Shown: positions 21,832 through 30,900, counted from the stretch's first letter. The stretch: 64,000 nucleotides of DNA from Halorussus lipolyticus (GCF_029338375.1 NZ_CP119804.1:62001-126000); one strand, 5' to 3'. The notes: a model not told the origin generated them from the sequence alone. A program made the numbers and translations.

Positions 21832-23138
21832 TTCTCGTCACCTCGCAGACGCCGTGCGACCTGCTTGCCGACCGGGCCGCCGAGGCGGTCCCGGACCGTC
21901 CCGAGGAGTCCGTTCGGGATGAACAGGACGAACAGCACGAAGATGACGCCGACGTAGAGTTCGGCGTGGCCGTTCAGGAAGGTGTCGATGGCCTGTCCGA
22001 CCGTCAGTCCGTTGTAGAGTTCGGTCGTCATCGTTGCCTGACCGAGGTTGTCCCGGAGGTACGGGAGGAGGCCGCCGCCTTCCCCAGCCTTCGAAAGGAA
22101 CTCCGTGACAGTCTCGTCGAACAGCCACCCGTAGAGCGGTCCCGCGAGGGTGCCGAACCCGCCGATAATCGAGGCCAGCAGGGCGTCACCGGTCACGAGG
22201 AAGTAGAAACTGCTCTCGGGCGAGACCGACCGCTGGAAGCCCGCGAACAGGCCGCCGGCGACCGCGGCGAAGAACGCCGAGACGGCGAACGCCCCGAGTT
22301 TGTACCAGAAGGTGTTGTAGCCGACCGCTTCGGCGCGCTCCTCGTTCTCGCGGATGGCGACCAGCACCCTGCCGAACGGCGAGTGGATGATTCTCTGCAT
22401 GGCGAAGTAACAGACCAGCACCACGAGACCAATCATGTAGTAGGAGACCTCGGTGGTCCCGAACGAGAGGACCCCGAGCAGGCCCTCGACGCTATCGCCC
22501 GCTAACTGGCCGATGGCCAAGTCCAGCGAGTCCACGCCGGGCACGCCGACGCTGAAGGGTTCGGTCCGGCCCAGCACCGCGGGACCGTCCCGCGGGTTGC
22601 TGGCCACGAAGTCCCAGTCCCGGACGAAGACGTACAGCACCTGCGAGAATCCCAGCGTAATCATGGCGAAGTAGACTCCCGACAGGCGGAAGGACACCGC
22701 GCCGATGAGGACCGCGAGGACCGCGGCGACCAACCCGCCCAGTATCAGCAGGTAGATGAACGGCGTGCCGGTCCCCAGCAGGGGAATCTTCCCGTTGGCG
22801 ACGAGGATGACGAAGTACGCCCCCGTGCCGTAGAAGGCCGCGTGGCCGAAGGAGAGATAGCCGGTGTACCCGCTGATGAAGTCGAAGGACATGGCGAATA
22901 GCCCGAAGTACAGCACGGTAACCATCGTCTCCACGTCGGGCAGAATCGTCACCATCTCCGCGCCGACCGGCGAGTTGACTAGCGCCGAGTGGAGGAGTGG
23001 GTAGACGGCGAAGAACGCGATGACCGCGACGTGAGCGGTCTGCTCGCGCAGGTAGCGAACCGGCCACGACGCCGGCGACTCCTCCTCGGTCTCGGACTCG
23101 GGAGTCGCGGCGTCGGCGGTTTCGGTGCTAATGGCCAC
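21828..23138 (-). CDS. Branched-chain amino acid-type ABC transporter permease (LivM family)
   Basis: A 436-residue permease with an N-terminal extension followed by the LivM core: MSFDFISGYTGYLSFGHAAF near residue 90, then a long region with IRENEERAEAVGYN (the cytoplasmic EAA-like loop that contacts the ATPase) around residue 265. It works with the LivH-type permease, two ATPases and a lipoprotein encoded upstream. An insertion near residues 355-385 (FLSKAGEGGGLLPYLRDN) lengthens it compared with the usual ~330 residues. Overlaps the upstream permease by 11 bp and the condensing enzyme by 4 bp. Confidence 0.92.
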   Translation of the reverse strand: MAISTETADAATPESETEEESPASWPVRYLREQTAHVAVIAFFAVYPLLHSALVNSPVGAEMVTILPDVETMVTVLYFGLFAMSFDFISGYTGYLSFGHAAFYGTGAYFVILVANGKIPLLGTGTPFIYLLILGGLVAAVLAVLIGAVSFRLSGVYFAMITLGFSQVLYVFVRDWDFVASNPRDGPAVLGRTEPFSVGVPGVDSLDLAIGQLAGDSVEGLLGVLSFGTTEVSYYMIGLVVLVCYFAMQRIIHSPFGRVLVAIRENEERAEAVGYNTFWYKLGAFAVSAFFAAVAGGLFAGFQRSVSPESSFYFLVTGDALLASIIGGFGTLAGPLYGWLFDETVTEFLSKAGEGGGLLPYLRDNLGQATMTTELYNGLTVGQAIDTFLNGHAELYVGVIFVLFVLFIPNGLLGTVRDRLGGPVGKQVARRLRGDEK

Positions 23139-24162
23139 CCACCTCCTCGACGCCGAACAGGCCCTGCGGGCGCAAGATGAGCATCATCACGAGGATGAGG
23201 AAGATGGTCATCTCGGGCAGGCTTGCGAAGTCGATTTCGTTGACGAACCACCACGTGGTCACGGCGTCGGCCATCCCGACGATGACCGCCGCGACGACGG
23301 TGCCCCGAAAGGTGCCCAGACCGCCGATGATGACGACCACGAACGCCGGGAGGAGCGTGTCGGCGGCCAGCGGGACACTGGCACCCCACGCGGGGTCCCA
23401 CATCAGGAGCGTCCCGGCGATGCCGGCCACGCCAGCGCCGAGGGCGAAGACCACGGTGAACACCCGGCGCACGTCGATGCCCAGCGCCTCGGTCATCTCG
23501 GCGTCCTCGCTTCCCGCCCGGATGATGAGGCCGTAGCGCGTCCGAGTGAGGAAGGCCCAGAGGCCGGCGACGGTCGCGGTGCCGATGACGATTTCGAACA
23601 GCGAGAGGCCGCTGACCGAGATGAGACCGAGGTCCACCGACTCGGAGAGGAACCACGGCTTGGTCCCGAGTGCGGCCTGCCAGTCGCTGGTGGGTTGCAT
23701 CCCGTAGAACAGGACCGCGATGCGGACCAGTTCGTCCAAGATGAGCGTCAACCCGAAGGTGAGCAGAATCTGGTAGACCGGCGGGCGGTCGTAGAGTCGG
23801 CGGATGAGACCGACCTCGACCACGCCGCCCAGTCCCGCCAACAGCGCGAACGTCGCGGCCAGCGCGAGGAAGAACACCAGCAGGCGGGTCGCGCCGCTGG
23901 AGGTCCCGCCGACGGCGAACACCATCAGCAGGCCGCCCAGATACGCGCCTATCATCGTCATCGACCCGTGAGCGAAGTTCAGCACGCCCATCAGGCCGAA
24001 GATGAGGGTCAGACCGCCCGCAATCATGACGTAGATGGCGGCCTTCGCCAGTCCGTCCACGACGACCGACGCCAGATTCTCCGGGCGGAGGAACTGGCCG
24101 AGGGCGTCCACGAACCCGGCCATCACGACGAGATTCGCGAGCGTCGATGCGAACTCCATCAT
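23128..24162 (-). CDS. Branched-chain amino acid-type ABC transporter permease (LivH family)
   Basis: A 344-residue permease with eight or so helices. Family signatures are GLTLIFGLMGVLNFAHGSMTM near residue 50 and the cytoplasmic loop RAGSEDAEMTEALGIDVRRV near residue 220. It pairs with LivM to form the membrane channel. Its ATG overlaps the stop of the LivF-type ATPase by four bases and its stop overlaps the next permease by 11 bp, a tightly coupled arrangement. Confidence 0.92.
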   Translation of the reverse strand: MMEFASTLANLVVMAGFVDALGQFLRPENLASVVVDGLAKAAIYVMIAGGLTLIFGLMGVLNFAHGSMTMIGAYLGGLLMVFAVGGTSSGATRLLVFFLALAATFALLAGLGGVVEVGLIRRLYDRPPVYQILLTFGLTLILDELVRIAVLFYGMQPTSDWQAALGTKPWFLSESVDLGLISVSGLSLFEIVIGTATVAGLWAFLTRTRYGLIIRAGSEDAEMTEALGIDVRRVFTVVFALGAGVAGIAGTLLMWDPAWGASVPLAADTLLPAFVVVIIGGLGTFRGTVVAAVIVGMADAVTTWWFVNEIDFASLPEMTIFLILVMMLILRPQGLFGVEEVGGH

Positions 24163-24857
24163 GCGCTGAGATACCTCCTGAGTCGCTCGTCGTCCGCAGA
24201 GGTCTCGTCGGCGTTCCCCTCGTCCACGACCTGCCCGTTGTCGATGACGTAGAACCTGTCAGCGAGGTCCAGCGCCAGCGGCAGGTTCTGTTCGACCAGC
24301 AGGAGCGTGGTGTCCTCGGCGGCGTCCGAGAGGGCTTGTGCGACTCGCTCCACGATGAGCGGCGCGAGGCCTTCGCTCGGTTCGTCCACCAGCAGGAGGT
24401 CGTTCTCGCCGACCAGACCGCGGGCCAGCGCGAGCATCTGCTGTTGGCCGCCCGAGAGGGTTCCGGCGTCCCGGTCGGCGAACTCCCGGAGGTCCGGGAA
24501 GGTGTCGAACGCCTGTTCGAGCGCCTCGCGGGTGTCGCGGTCTTTCGGCACCGCGACCCGAACGTTCTCCTCGACCGATAACTGGGTGAAGATGCGTCGC
24601 TCCTCGGGTATCCATCCGACGCCCATGTCGGCGACCTCGTGGGTGTCGCGGCCGGTCAGGTCCTCGCCGCGATAGCGGACCGACCCCTCGCGGGGCGCGG
24701 TCAACTGGAGGATGGTCCGCAGGGTCGTGGTCTTGCCCACGCCGTTCCGGCCGACCAGCGCGACGACCTCGCCCTCCTCGACTTCGAGCGAGACGCCTTC
24801 GAGGATGTGGCTCTCGCCGTAGTAGGTGTGGGCGTCCTCAACTTCTAGAAGTGTCAT
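24159..24857 (-). CDS. Branched-chain amino acid-type ABC transporter ATP-binding protein (LivF family)
   Basis: A 232-residue ABC ATPase. Walker A is GRNGVGKTT, the signature is LSGGQQQML and Walker B is LLLVDEPSEGLAP, with the LivF-typical SEGLAP ending. It is separated from livG by 244 bp that contain AT-rich promoter-like sequence (around 24860-24905), so it may be transcribed both from the substrate-binding gene promoter and from its own. Confidence 0.93.
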   Translation of the reverse strand: MTLLEVEDAHTYYGESHILEGVSLEVEEGEVVALVGRNGVGKTTTLRTILQLTAPREGSVRYRGEDLTGRDTHEVADMGVGWIPEERRIFTQLSVEENVRVAVPKDRDTREALEQAFDTFPDLREFADRDAGTLSGGQQQMLALARGLVGENDLLLVDEPSEGLAPLIVERVAQALSDAAEDTTLLLVEQNLPLALDLADRFYVIDNGQVVDEGNADETSADDERLRRYLSA

Positions 24858-25101
24858 GTTTTACCATTATTTAAGTACGTTTTAGAATTGTTTTTCTTTC
24901 TCTTAGTGAGTATTTCGCTTGTCTATACCATCGGACGGATGCTTTCTGCGGTATCGCCGGAAAAAGTCGGAGTCGCCTCGTTCGCGTCGTGATTTTCGTG
25001 GCTGGCGGGTCGCCGACTGCTGGAACGGCCGCAACGACCGCCGGGACGACGGCCCCCGTCCGCTCGCGGCACCGAGCGCCCCACAGCGACCCGCCGAACG
25101 C
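24858..25101. promoter_or_regulatory. Internal promoter region of the Liv-type operon
   Basis: The 244-bp gap between two same-strand operon genes is unusual in an otherwise overlapping cluster. The first 45 bases upstream of the livF-type start are AT-rich (read on the minus strand: aaacaattctaaaacgtacttaaa with TATA-like acttaaat about 25 bp from the ATG). The rest is GC-rich without a recognisable gene. A secondary promoter for livF-livH-livM and the condensing enzyme is likely. Confidence 0.45.
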
Positions 25102-25929
25102 TCACGCCGTTCCCTCCTCCGGGTCCGACGCGGAGTCACCTGCGGGCGACTCTCCGCCGTTCTCGCCGTCGAGGCTTCCGGCCTCGTAGCCGCCGAGGTA
25201 GGCCTGTTGAACCGTGGGGTCGTTGCGGACCGCCTGCGGTTCGCCCTCGGCGATGACCTCGCCCTGATTCAGGACGACCACACGGTCCGAGACGTTCATC
25301 ACGATGTCCATGTTGTGTTCGACCAGCAGGACCGCGTGGTCCGTCGCCACGTCCTCGATGAGGTCGATAATCTGGTCCACGCTCTCGGAGGACACCCCGG
25401 CGTTTGGCTCGTCCATCAATAGCACGTCGGGGTCGCCCGCCAGCGCCACCGCGACCTCTAGCTGGCGCTTCGCGCCGTGGCTCAGACTCTCTGCGGTGGT
25501 GTGGGCGTCCTCGGCGAGGCCGACCCGTTCGAGGATTCGGTGGGCCTCCTCGATGTGTTCGTCGAAGGCCCTAGCGTTGCGCCAGAACTTCATGGCGTCG
25601 CCGCTGGCGGCCTGTGCGGCCACCCGGACGTTCTCAAGCACCGTGCTGGTCGGGAAGACGTTCGTAATCTGGTACGACCGGTGCAGGCCGAGGGCGGCCG
25701 TCTCGTAGGGCGTGGCGCTGGTGATGTCGCGCCACCCGCCGTCGTCTCGGACCTCAACGCTCCCCGCAGTCGGGGTCAGCACCCCAGTCAGCAGGTTGAA
25801 GAACGTCGTCTTCCCCGCGCCGTTCGGGCCGATGAGCGAACAGAGTTCGTTCTCCTCCAGCGCGAAATCGACCGTATCGACGGCTGTCAGGCCGCCGAAC
25901 TCCTTCGTCAACCCCGAAGTTCGCAACAT
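25102..25929 (-). CDS. Branched-chain amino acid-type ABC transporter ATP-binding protein (LivG family)
   Basis: A 275-residue ABC ATPase with Walker A GPNGAGKTT, signature LSHGAKRQLEVA and Walker B VLLMDEPNAGVSS. The long GLHRSYQITNVFPTSTVLENV segment after Walker A is typical of LivG. The C-terminal tail is acidic and probably disordered. Its ATG lies four bases after the stop of the substrate-binding gene, so it is co-transcribed with it. Confidence 0.93.
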   Translation of the reverse strand: MLRTSGLTKEFGGLTAVDTVDFALEENELCSLIGPNGAGKTTFFNLLTGVLTPTAGSVEVRDDGGWRDITSATPYETAALGLHRSYQITNVFPTSTVLENVRVAAQAASGDAMKFWRNARAFDEHIEEAHRILERVGLAEDAHTTAESLSHGAKRQLEVAVALAGDPDVLLMDEPNAGVSSESVDQIIDLIEDVATDHAVLLVEHNMDIVMNVSDRVVVLNQGEVIAEGEPQAVRNDPTVQQAYLGGYEAGSLDGENGGESPAGDSASDPEEGTA

Positions 25930-25932
25930 GGC

Positions 25933-27363
25933 CTACAGCGAACAATCCATCTGGTCGCTGTCTTTGGGAATCGTCGCCTCCTCGGCGTCGATGGTGGCCA
26001 TGGGTTCGCCGGGCATGATGGCCGCCTTCCAGTTGTCGGCCCACTCGTCGGTGGTCGGGACCGGGTTCGCCACGGTCATCGCCGACCGGGCCTGATTGTT
26101 GTACTCTTGGAAGGTGTAGCCGTTCTCGCCCTTCGGGGTGTCGGTGACGGTCATCCCGCGCAGGGCCTCGGCGATGTCCGCGCCCTCGGTCGAACCGCTC
26201 TCGTTGACGGCCTGCACGATGGCGGAGGCCGCGGTGAACGTTCCGGAGGTGAACAGGTCGGGCACCGTGCCGTAGGTGCTGGTGTAACTGTCCACGAACT
26301 GGTTGTTGATTTCGTTGTCGTACTGGTTCCAGTGGTAGCGCGTGGTGAACGGCCCCATGTTGGCGTTCTGAATCTTCTCCTTGGTCAGGGGCTTGCCGAG
26401 CGCCTTCTGGAGGGTCTGGCCCACGACGGCGTTGGTGATTCGCGTAGCGAACCCGCCGAACACGCGATAGGAGTAGTCGCCGTTGAGGTACGCGGTGAAC
26501 AGTTTCGGCAGGGTGTTGACGGTGAACCCGCCGACGATGCCTTCTGCACCGGCTTTCGTGGCGTTGTCGAGGAGGCCCTTCCACTCGGAGTGGCCTTGGG
26601 GCACGAACTTCTTGCCGACGATTTCGACGCCCTCGTCTTTCAGGACCTTCTCGTAGTTGTTGACGACCGCTTTGCCGAACGAGTAGTCCGCGCCGAACAG
26701 GAAGACCTTGCTCACGTCGGTCTCGTTGGCGACGTACTTCCCGCCCGACCGGGCGTCCATCGCGGTGTTTTCGCTCGCGCGGAACACCAGATTACCGCAG
26801 GTCTCGGAACTCGTCGTGATGTCTGCCGAGGCCGCGGGACCCGCCATGTAGGGGACTTGGGCCTGCTTGACGACCGTCTTGATAACGCGGTTGGCCGCGC
26901 CGGACGAGGCACAGCCAAAGAGCATGTCTACCTCCTCGTCCTGCACGAGGCTGGTCGCTAGCGACTGGGCCTTACTCGCCTGAAATCCGGTGTCCCGGAC
27001 GATTAGCTCGTAGTCCACGTCGCCGACCGTCGCGGTGTAGGTACCGGTACTCCCGCTCTCGATGGGGTCGGTATCGCCCTTGTACGCCAGACCGGAGTAG
27101 AACCCCCAGAGGCTCTGCTGGCCGTAATACTTGATACTGCCGGACGTAGGCTGAAGCACGCCGATTTTGACCTTGCCCGACGCGTTCGACTGCGTGGTCG
27201 TGTTCGTCGTGGTCTCGTTCATCCCGCCCTCGGTCGTCGTGTCGCCGCCTTCGGTTGTCGTCTCCTGTCCACCGTCGCCACCTGTACATCCGGCGAGGCC
27301 CGCCGCTCCGGTTGCACCGAGCGCGGTGAGCCATCGCCGTCGTGAAACGCTGTCATCTGCCAT
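25933..27363 (-). CDS. Branched-chain amino acid-type substrate-binding Tat lipoprotein
   Basis: A 476-residue periplasmic-binding-protein-type I (Peripla_BP_6/LivJ) protein. Twin-arginine motif SRRRWLTALG and lipobox LAGC at residue ~26, then a Thr/Glu/Gly-rich linker (TTTEGG repeats) and the binding domain beginning KVKIGVLQPTSGSIKYYG. It delivers the solute to the LivHM channel. Start MADDSVSRRR at 27363. Because this family binds amino acids, amides, urea and aromatic acids, the solute cannot be inferred; the operon-linked condensing enzyme argues for an acyl or aromatic acid as much as for amino acids. Confidence 0.92.
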   Translation of the reverse strand: MADDSVSRRRWLTALGATGAAGLAGCTGGDGGQETTTEGGDTTTEGGMNETTTNTTTQSNASGKVKIGVLQPTSGSIKYYGQQSLWGFYSGLAYKGDTDPIESGSTGTYTATVGDVDYELIVRDTGFQASKAQSLATSLVQDEEVDMLFGCASSGAANRVIKTVVKQAQVPYMAGPAASADITTSSETCGNLVFRASENTAMDARSGGKYVANETDVSKVFLFGADYSFGKAVVNNYEKVLKDEGVEIVGKKFVPQGHSEWKGLLDNATKAGAEGIVGGFTVNTLPKLFTAYLNGDYSYRVFGGFATRITNAVVGQTLQKALGKPLTKEKIQNANMGPFTTRYHWNQYDNEINNQFVDSYTSTYGTVPDLFTSGTFTAASAIVQAVNESGSTEGADIAEALRGMTVTDTPKGENGYTFQEYNNQARSAMTVANPVPTTDEWADNWKAAIMPGEPMATIDAEEATIPKDSDQMDCSL

Positions 27364-27492
27364 AACAGATTACAGTAGTTACTTCCCCCCGGCAAATACT
27401 GCGGGGTTAACATGTGAACAGCGGGCCGACAGCCCCCGAACATTCACACGTTAACCCCCGGTTTTTCCCCGACGGCGCGAGTCCGGCCGGGT

Positions 27493-28368
27493 ATGACGAA
27501 CGAAGTCGAACCCCCGGAACTCTCGACAGACGATATGCTCGTCGTGGACGACGACCGGTTCTCCTCGGAGAACGTCGCGCTCGTGACCGGCGCGGCCTCT
27601 GGCATCGGCCGGGCGACTGCGCTCGTCCTCGCCGAGAACGGTCTCACCGTGGTCGGCACCGACGTTGACGAGGAGGGCCTCGCCGAAACCCGAACTCGCG
27701 CCGAGGACCTCGGCGTCGAGGGGACCCTCGAAACAGTCGCTGGGGACCTCCGCGAGGACGTGCCCGAAATCGTGGATTCCGCGGCCGAGTACGGAAACAT
27801 CGCCCTCCTCGCCAACGTCGCCGGGATGCAACACATCGACGCCATCGAGGAGTTCCCGATGGAGGCCTACGACCGGATGCAGGAGGTCATGGTTCGCGCG
27901 CCGGTCGAACTCGCCAAGGAATGTCTGCCCCGGATGCGCGAGACCGGTTTCGGATGCGTCGGCAACATGGCCTCGGTCCACGGCCACTACGTCACCAGCG
28001 ACAAGGTGGCCTACAACGTGGCGAAGTTTGGGATTCGGGGTCTCACCCAGTCCATCGCCGCGGAGGGCGGAACTGGGGGCGAGGGCGGAAAAGAGGGCGA
28101 CGACGCCGACATTCGCGCCTTCTCGGTCAGCACGGGGTACGTGAAGACGCCGCTCGTGACCGACCAGATTCCCGATACCGCCGAACAACGCGGCATCTCG
28201 GTCCAAGAAGTCGTGGAGGACGTGATGTTGGGCCAGTCGCGCACGAAAGAGATGATGACGCCCGCCGAGGTGGCCAACCTGTTCGTCTTCGGCTTCTCGA
28301 AGCACGCCAGCCACCTCAACGGCGGGGATTTGCGCTTCGACGACGGGATGACGCTGACCTACGAGTAG
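27493..28368 (+). CDS. Short-chain dehydrogenase, 3-hydroxybutyrate-dehydrogenase-like
   Basis: A 291-residue classical SDR. The cofactor motif is TGAASGIGRA, the structural NVAG motif follows, and the catalytic set is Ser in MASVHGHYV plus YNVAK (Tyr-x3-Lys). The MASVHG arrangement resembles 3-hydroxybutyrate dehydrogenases. A Gly/Glu-rich insertion (GGTGGEGGKEGDD) interrupts the fold after the active site, unusual for the family and probably a surface loop. It is divergent from the ABC transporter operon with 129 bp between the starts, so they may share control. ATGs at 27493 and 27535 are both possible. Confidence 0.85.
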   Translation: MTNEVEPPELSTDDMLVVDDDRFSSENVALVTGAASGIGRATALVLAENGLTVVGTDVDEEGLAETRTRAEDLGVEGTLETVAGDLREDVPEIVDSAAEYGNIALLANVAGMQHIDAIEEFPMEAYDRMQEVMVRAPVELAKECLPRMRETGFGCVGNMASVHGHYVTSDKVAYNVAKFGIRGLTQSIAAEGGTGGEGGKEGDDADIRAFSVSTGYVKTPLVTDQIPDTAEQRGISVQEVVEDVMLGQSRTKEMMTPAEVANLFVFGFSKHASHLNGGDLRFDDGMTLTYE

Positions 28369-28527
28369 TCACTTCCCGCCGGTCTCGGGCAGGACGTGTT
28401 CGACCTTCTCGAAGGGAATCCACCCGACGTTTCGGCCGTGGTTGTCCTTGAGTACCAGTCCTTCTTGGCCCTCCTCGAAGGCGTCGCAGGAGATGCTCGG
28501 GCCGTCGGTTCGCTCGACTCGTGGCAT
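28369..28527 (-). CDS. Small conserved-looking protein (52 aa)
   Basis: A 52-residue frame, MPRVERTDGPSISCDAFEEG ... VGWIPFEKVEHVLPETGGK, with strong haloarchaeal codon use and a compact beta-rich look (EGLVLKDNHGRNVGWIPF). It starts at ATG 28525-28527 and its stop abuts the stop of the converging dehydrogenase with no gap. Function unknown. The MFS transporter gene lies just upstream on the same strand, with 50 bp between. Confidence 0.7.
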   Translation of the reverse strand: MPRVERTDGPSISCDAFEEGQEGLVLKDNHGRNVGWIPFEKVEHVLPETGGK

Positions 28528-28577
28528 GGTTCGGATGGTCTAAGCCGGGCCTCAAAAACGTGTTGCCGAGCCAACCG

Positions 28578-29750
28578 TCAGGGACCGGTCGAAATCTCCC
28601 GGCGAACGCCCCACAGCAACGCCATCCCGGCGGCCGAGCAGAGCGCCAGCGCGGCCCATCCGGCCCGGTAACCCGCGGTGTCGGCGAGATAGCCGAACGC
28701 CGGCGGGGCCAACAGGCCGCCGACGTTGATGGCGGTCTGGCCGCCAGCGGTCGCCGCGCCCAACTCGTCGCTGGCCACGAGGTCCCCCAGACAGGAGTAG
28801 TAGACCCCGGTCGAACCGAGGACCGTCAGACCGAGGCCGGCGAAGACGACGGCCGCAATCGGGAGGGCGGTTACTCCCGCGGCGAGCGACCCGAACAGCG
28901 CGACCCCCGCGCCGAACTGAGCGAGCGAAATCGTCGCCGCTCCTCCTGCGCCGCCGAAGCGGTCGGCCAGCGACCCTGCGCCGACTCGGCCCGCGCTCCC
29001 CGCGATTTGGGTCAGCGCGAGGAGGACGCCCCCGACAGCGGCACTCGCTCCCACCACGTCCTCGACGTAGAGGATGACGTAGCCGAGCATCGAGAAGATG
29101 GTCGCGCCGACGAACGCTCCGGCGACGACCAGCAGGAGGTAGGCCCGGTCGTCGGCCAGTCCCGAGAGGTCGGGGAACTCCAACCGGCCGGACCCGCCGG
29201 TGCCCGAGTAGGCGAATCGGAAAGCGACCGCGTAGCCTCCGGCGAGGAGCGCGATGGCCCAGAAGCCGACCCGCCACGTCAGCACCGCGGCAACGCCGGT
29301 CACGACCAGCGATGCTGTCCCGCTCCCGGCGGTCACGCCGACCTGCTTGACGCCCATCGCCAGATTCTCCCGGCCCCGAGGAGCCGAGGCCACGATTCCC
29401 TTGTTCGAGGCGGGCATCGCGGTGGCGTAGGCCGCGCCGAGCAAGACCGCCGCGCCCAGCAGGGGCAGAAAGCCGGGCGCGAGCGAAACCGCGACGGTGC
29501 CGACCGCAAGCGCCAGCAGACTGGCGACCATCGCGGTGCGCTCGCCGAACCCGTCCACCGCGGCACCGCTCGGAAAGAGGTTCAGGGTGTAGCCGACCAG
29601 TGCTGAAGTCAGGAAGACGCCGACGAGCGTGCGAGAGAGGCCGAAGTCCTCGCGGACGAACGCCGTCGCGGCGAAGATGCTGTAGTAGCAGAGGCTCGCC
29701 GCCGTCTGCCAGCCAGCGATGGTCACTACCGGTTTCCAGCCGCGTTCCAC
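28578..29750 (-). CDS. Major facilitator superfamily transporter
   Basis: A 390-residue carrier with twelve predicted helices and an internal half-repeat. Helix 2-3 loop carries AVDGFGERTAMV and the second half SLADRFGGAGGA, both weak forms of the MFS DxxGxR motif. The N-terminus MERGWKPVVTIAGWQTAASL is short before helix 1, supporting this start. Resembles the CynX/NimT and oxalate/formate carriers in layout; the substrate is unknown. Transcribed away from the repeat-bearing gap 29751-30153. Confidence 0.85.
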   Translation of the reverse strand: MERGWKPVVTIAGWQTAASLCYYSIFAATAFVREDFGLSRTLVGVFLTSALVGYTLNLFPSGAAVDGFGERTAMVASLLALAVGTVAVSLAPGFLPLLGAAVLLGAAYATAMPASNKGIVASAPRGRENLAMGVKQVGVTAGSGTASLVVTGVAAVLTWRVGFWAIALLAGGYAVAFRFAYSGTGGSGRLEFPDLSGLADDRAYLLLVVAGAFVGATIFSMLGYVILYVEDVVGASAAVGGVLLALTQIAGSAGRVGAGSLADRFGGAGGAATISLAQFGAGVALFGSLAAGVTALPIAAVVFAGLGLTVLGSTGVYYSCLGDLVASDELGAATAGGQTAINVGGLLAPPAFGYLADTAGYRAGWAALALCSAAGMALLWGVRREISTGP

Positions 29751-30153
29751 TGGGCTACCTCCTCGTCGCCGGGAATCGCCCGACAGCGGTTCGTCGCACT
29801 CGAAAACCCATTCTGCGCTCGCTTGGCAGGCGAGTCCGGTTAAGCTTGCGTCTCCGGCAGACCGGGACCGTCAGTCCCGGCCTGCCGGTTCGGGCGCGCT
29901 CGGTGGAACGGACCACGGAAAGAGACCCTAGAAATAATTTCGTTGCTCTAAAATATATAATTCGCTCTTTAGAAATTGTAGAGTTACCTCCGAGAGCGCG
30001 CTCGGCGGACCAAACTACCGGCGAGCGCCCGGCGAATCAACCGCCGCGGGCGGGGCTTCAAGAGACGTTCGTCACGTCGGTTCTGCTGTTACCCTGAAAC
30101 CCAACGAAACAGAACAGACAGGGACTCTCAAATTCGATTTCGGGGAAGACTAC
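29751..30153. other. Intergenic region with a strong hairpin and AT-rich element
   Basis: No gene is supported. At 29854-29888 is a near-perfect 35-bp inverted repeat (ccggcag...ctgccgg outside, ccgggac...gtcccgg inside, loop cgtca). At 29929-29950 is an AT-rich motif containing aatttcgttgc, whose reverse complement recurs at 45968-45989. The sequence gcgcgctcgg followed by ygga occurs twice (29894 and 29996), flanking the AT-rich part. Confidence 0.6.
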
Positions 30154-30855
30154 CTATTCCAATTCCTCGAGCGCCTCCACGACGCGCTGAATCATCTTCT
30201 GTTGCCCGCGCCGCAGATTCTTCGAGACCGCAGGCTTGGATACGTCGAACTCGTCGGCGAGGTGGCCGAGGGTTGCTCCTCGGGGGTTCTCGAAGTAGCC
30301 GTCAGAGACTGCGGTCTCCAGCGTCTCGCGCTCCACGTCCGAGAGGTCCCGGCATCCCTCGATGAGGGTCATCGCGGCCCCGGCGTTCTGCACGAAGTCC
30401 TGCATCTCGGGCATCTCGGTGTTGTCCCGTTCCAACACGTCGTACTCGTTGTCTCGCTCCAGTTCCGCCAGCGTGGTGTCGGCGTCGCCGATGCCGTCGA
30501 ACCCGACGTGCCAAACTTCGCTTCCGCTCTCGATGTAGAAGGGACCGGTGATGTAGCCGTCGTTGTCTCGAATCGTCTCCATGGCGTCGGTTTCGCCGAT
30601 GACCGTCCGGATGTGGGCGACGTTGCCCCGGCGCGTGAGGAGTTTGTAGTCGCGCATGTTATCGTGATCTCGGAGGGCCGAAAGCCCGTTCGAGAGGACC
30701 TCCCGGTCGTCGCCCTCGACCATCATCCGGGTCTCCAGTTGGTCGTTCACCCGGTCGAAGTCCCACTGGATAGCCGAGAAGCCGATGCCGTGGTCGTCCG
30801 TGGTGTCGATAAACGGGCAGTCGTACTGCTCCATGTCCATCGTGATGTCTATCAT
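30154..30855 (-). CDS. HTH-10 (bacterio-opsin activator-like) transcriptional regulator
   Basis: A 233-residue protein whose C-terminal ~60 residues form the HTH-10 domain of haloarchaeal regulators: LSDVERETLETAVSDGYFENPRG then TLGHLADEFDVSKPAVSKNLRRG. The N-terminal ~170 residues resemble the sensor part seen in Bat-family proteins (no GAF or PAS motif stands out). The minus-strand TATA element ttttatcc at 30893-30900 predicts transcription start near 30871, past the upstream ATG at 30882, so ATG 30855 (MIDITMDMEQYDCPF) is preferred. Divergent from the aldo/keto reductase gene, which it might control. Confidence 0.85.
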   Translation of the reverse strand: MIDITMDMEQYDCPFIDTTDDHGIGFSAIQWDFDRVNDQLETRMMVEGDDREVLSNGLSALRDHDNMRDYKLLTRRGNVAHIRTVIGETDAMETIRDNDGYITGPFYIESGSEVWHVGFDGIGDADTTLAELERDNEYDVLERDNTEMPEMQDFVQNAGAAMTLIEGCRDLSDVERETLETAVSDGYFENPRGATLGHLADEFDVSKPAVSKNLRRGQQKMIQRVVEALEELE

Positions 30856-30892
30856 GGGCCTGCCCTTGCTATTGAACCTCATACAGTAGGTA

Positions 30893-30900
30893 GGATAAAA
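30893..30900 (-). promoter_or_regulatory. TATA element of the HTH-10 regulator gene
   Basis: Reads ttttatcc on the minus strand. With the usual ~25-nt spacing, transcription would start near 30871, leaving a short leader of about 16 nt before ATG 30855. This is what decides the start codon of the regulator. Confidence 0.5.
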
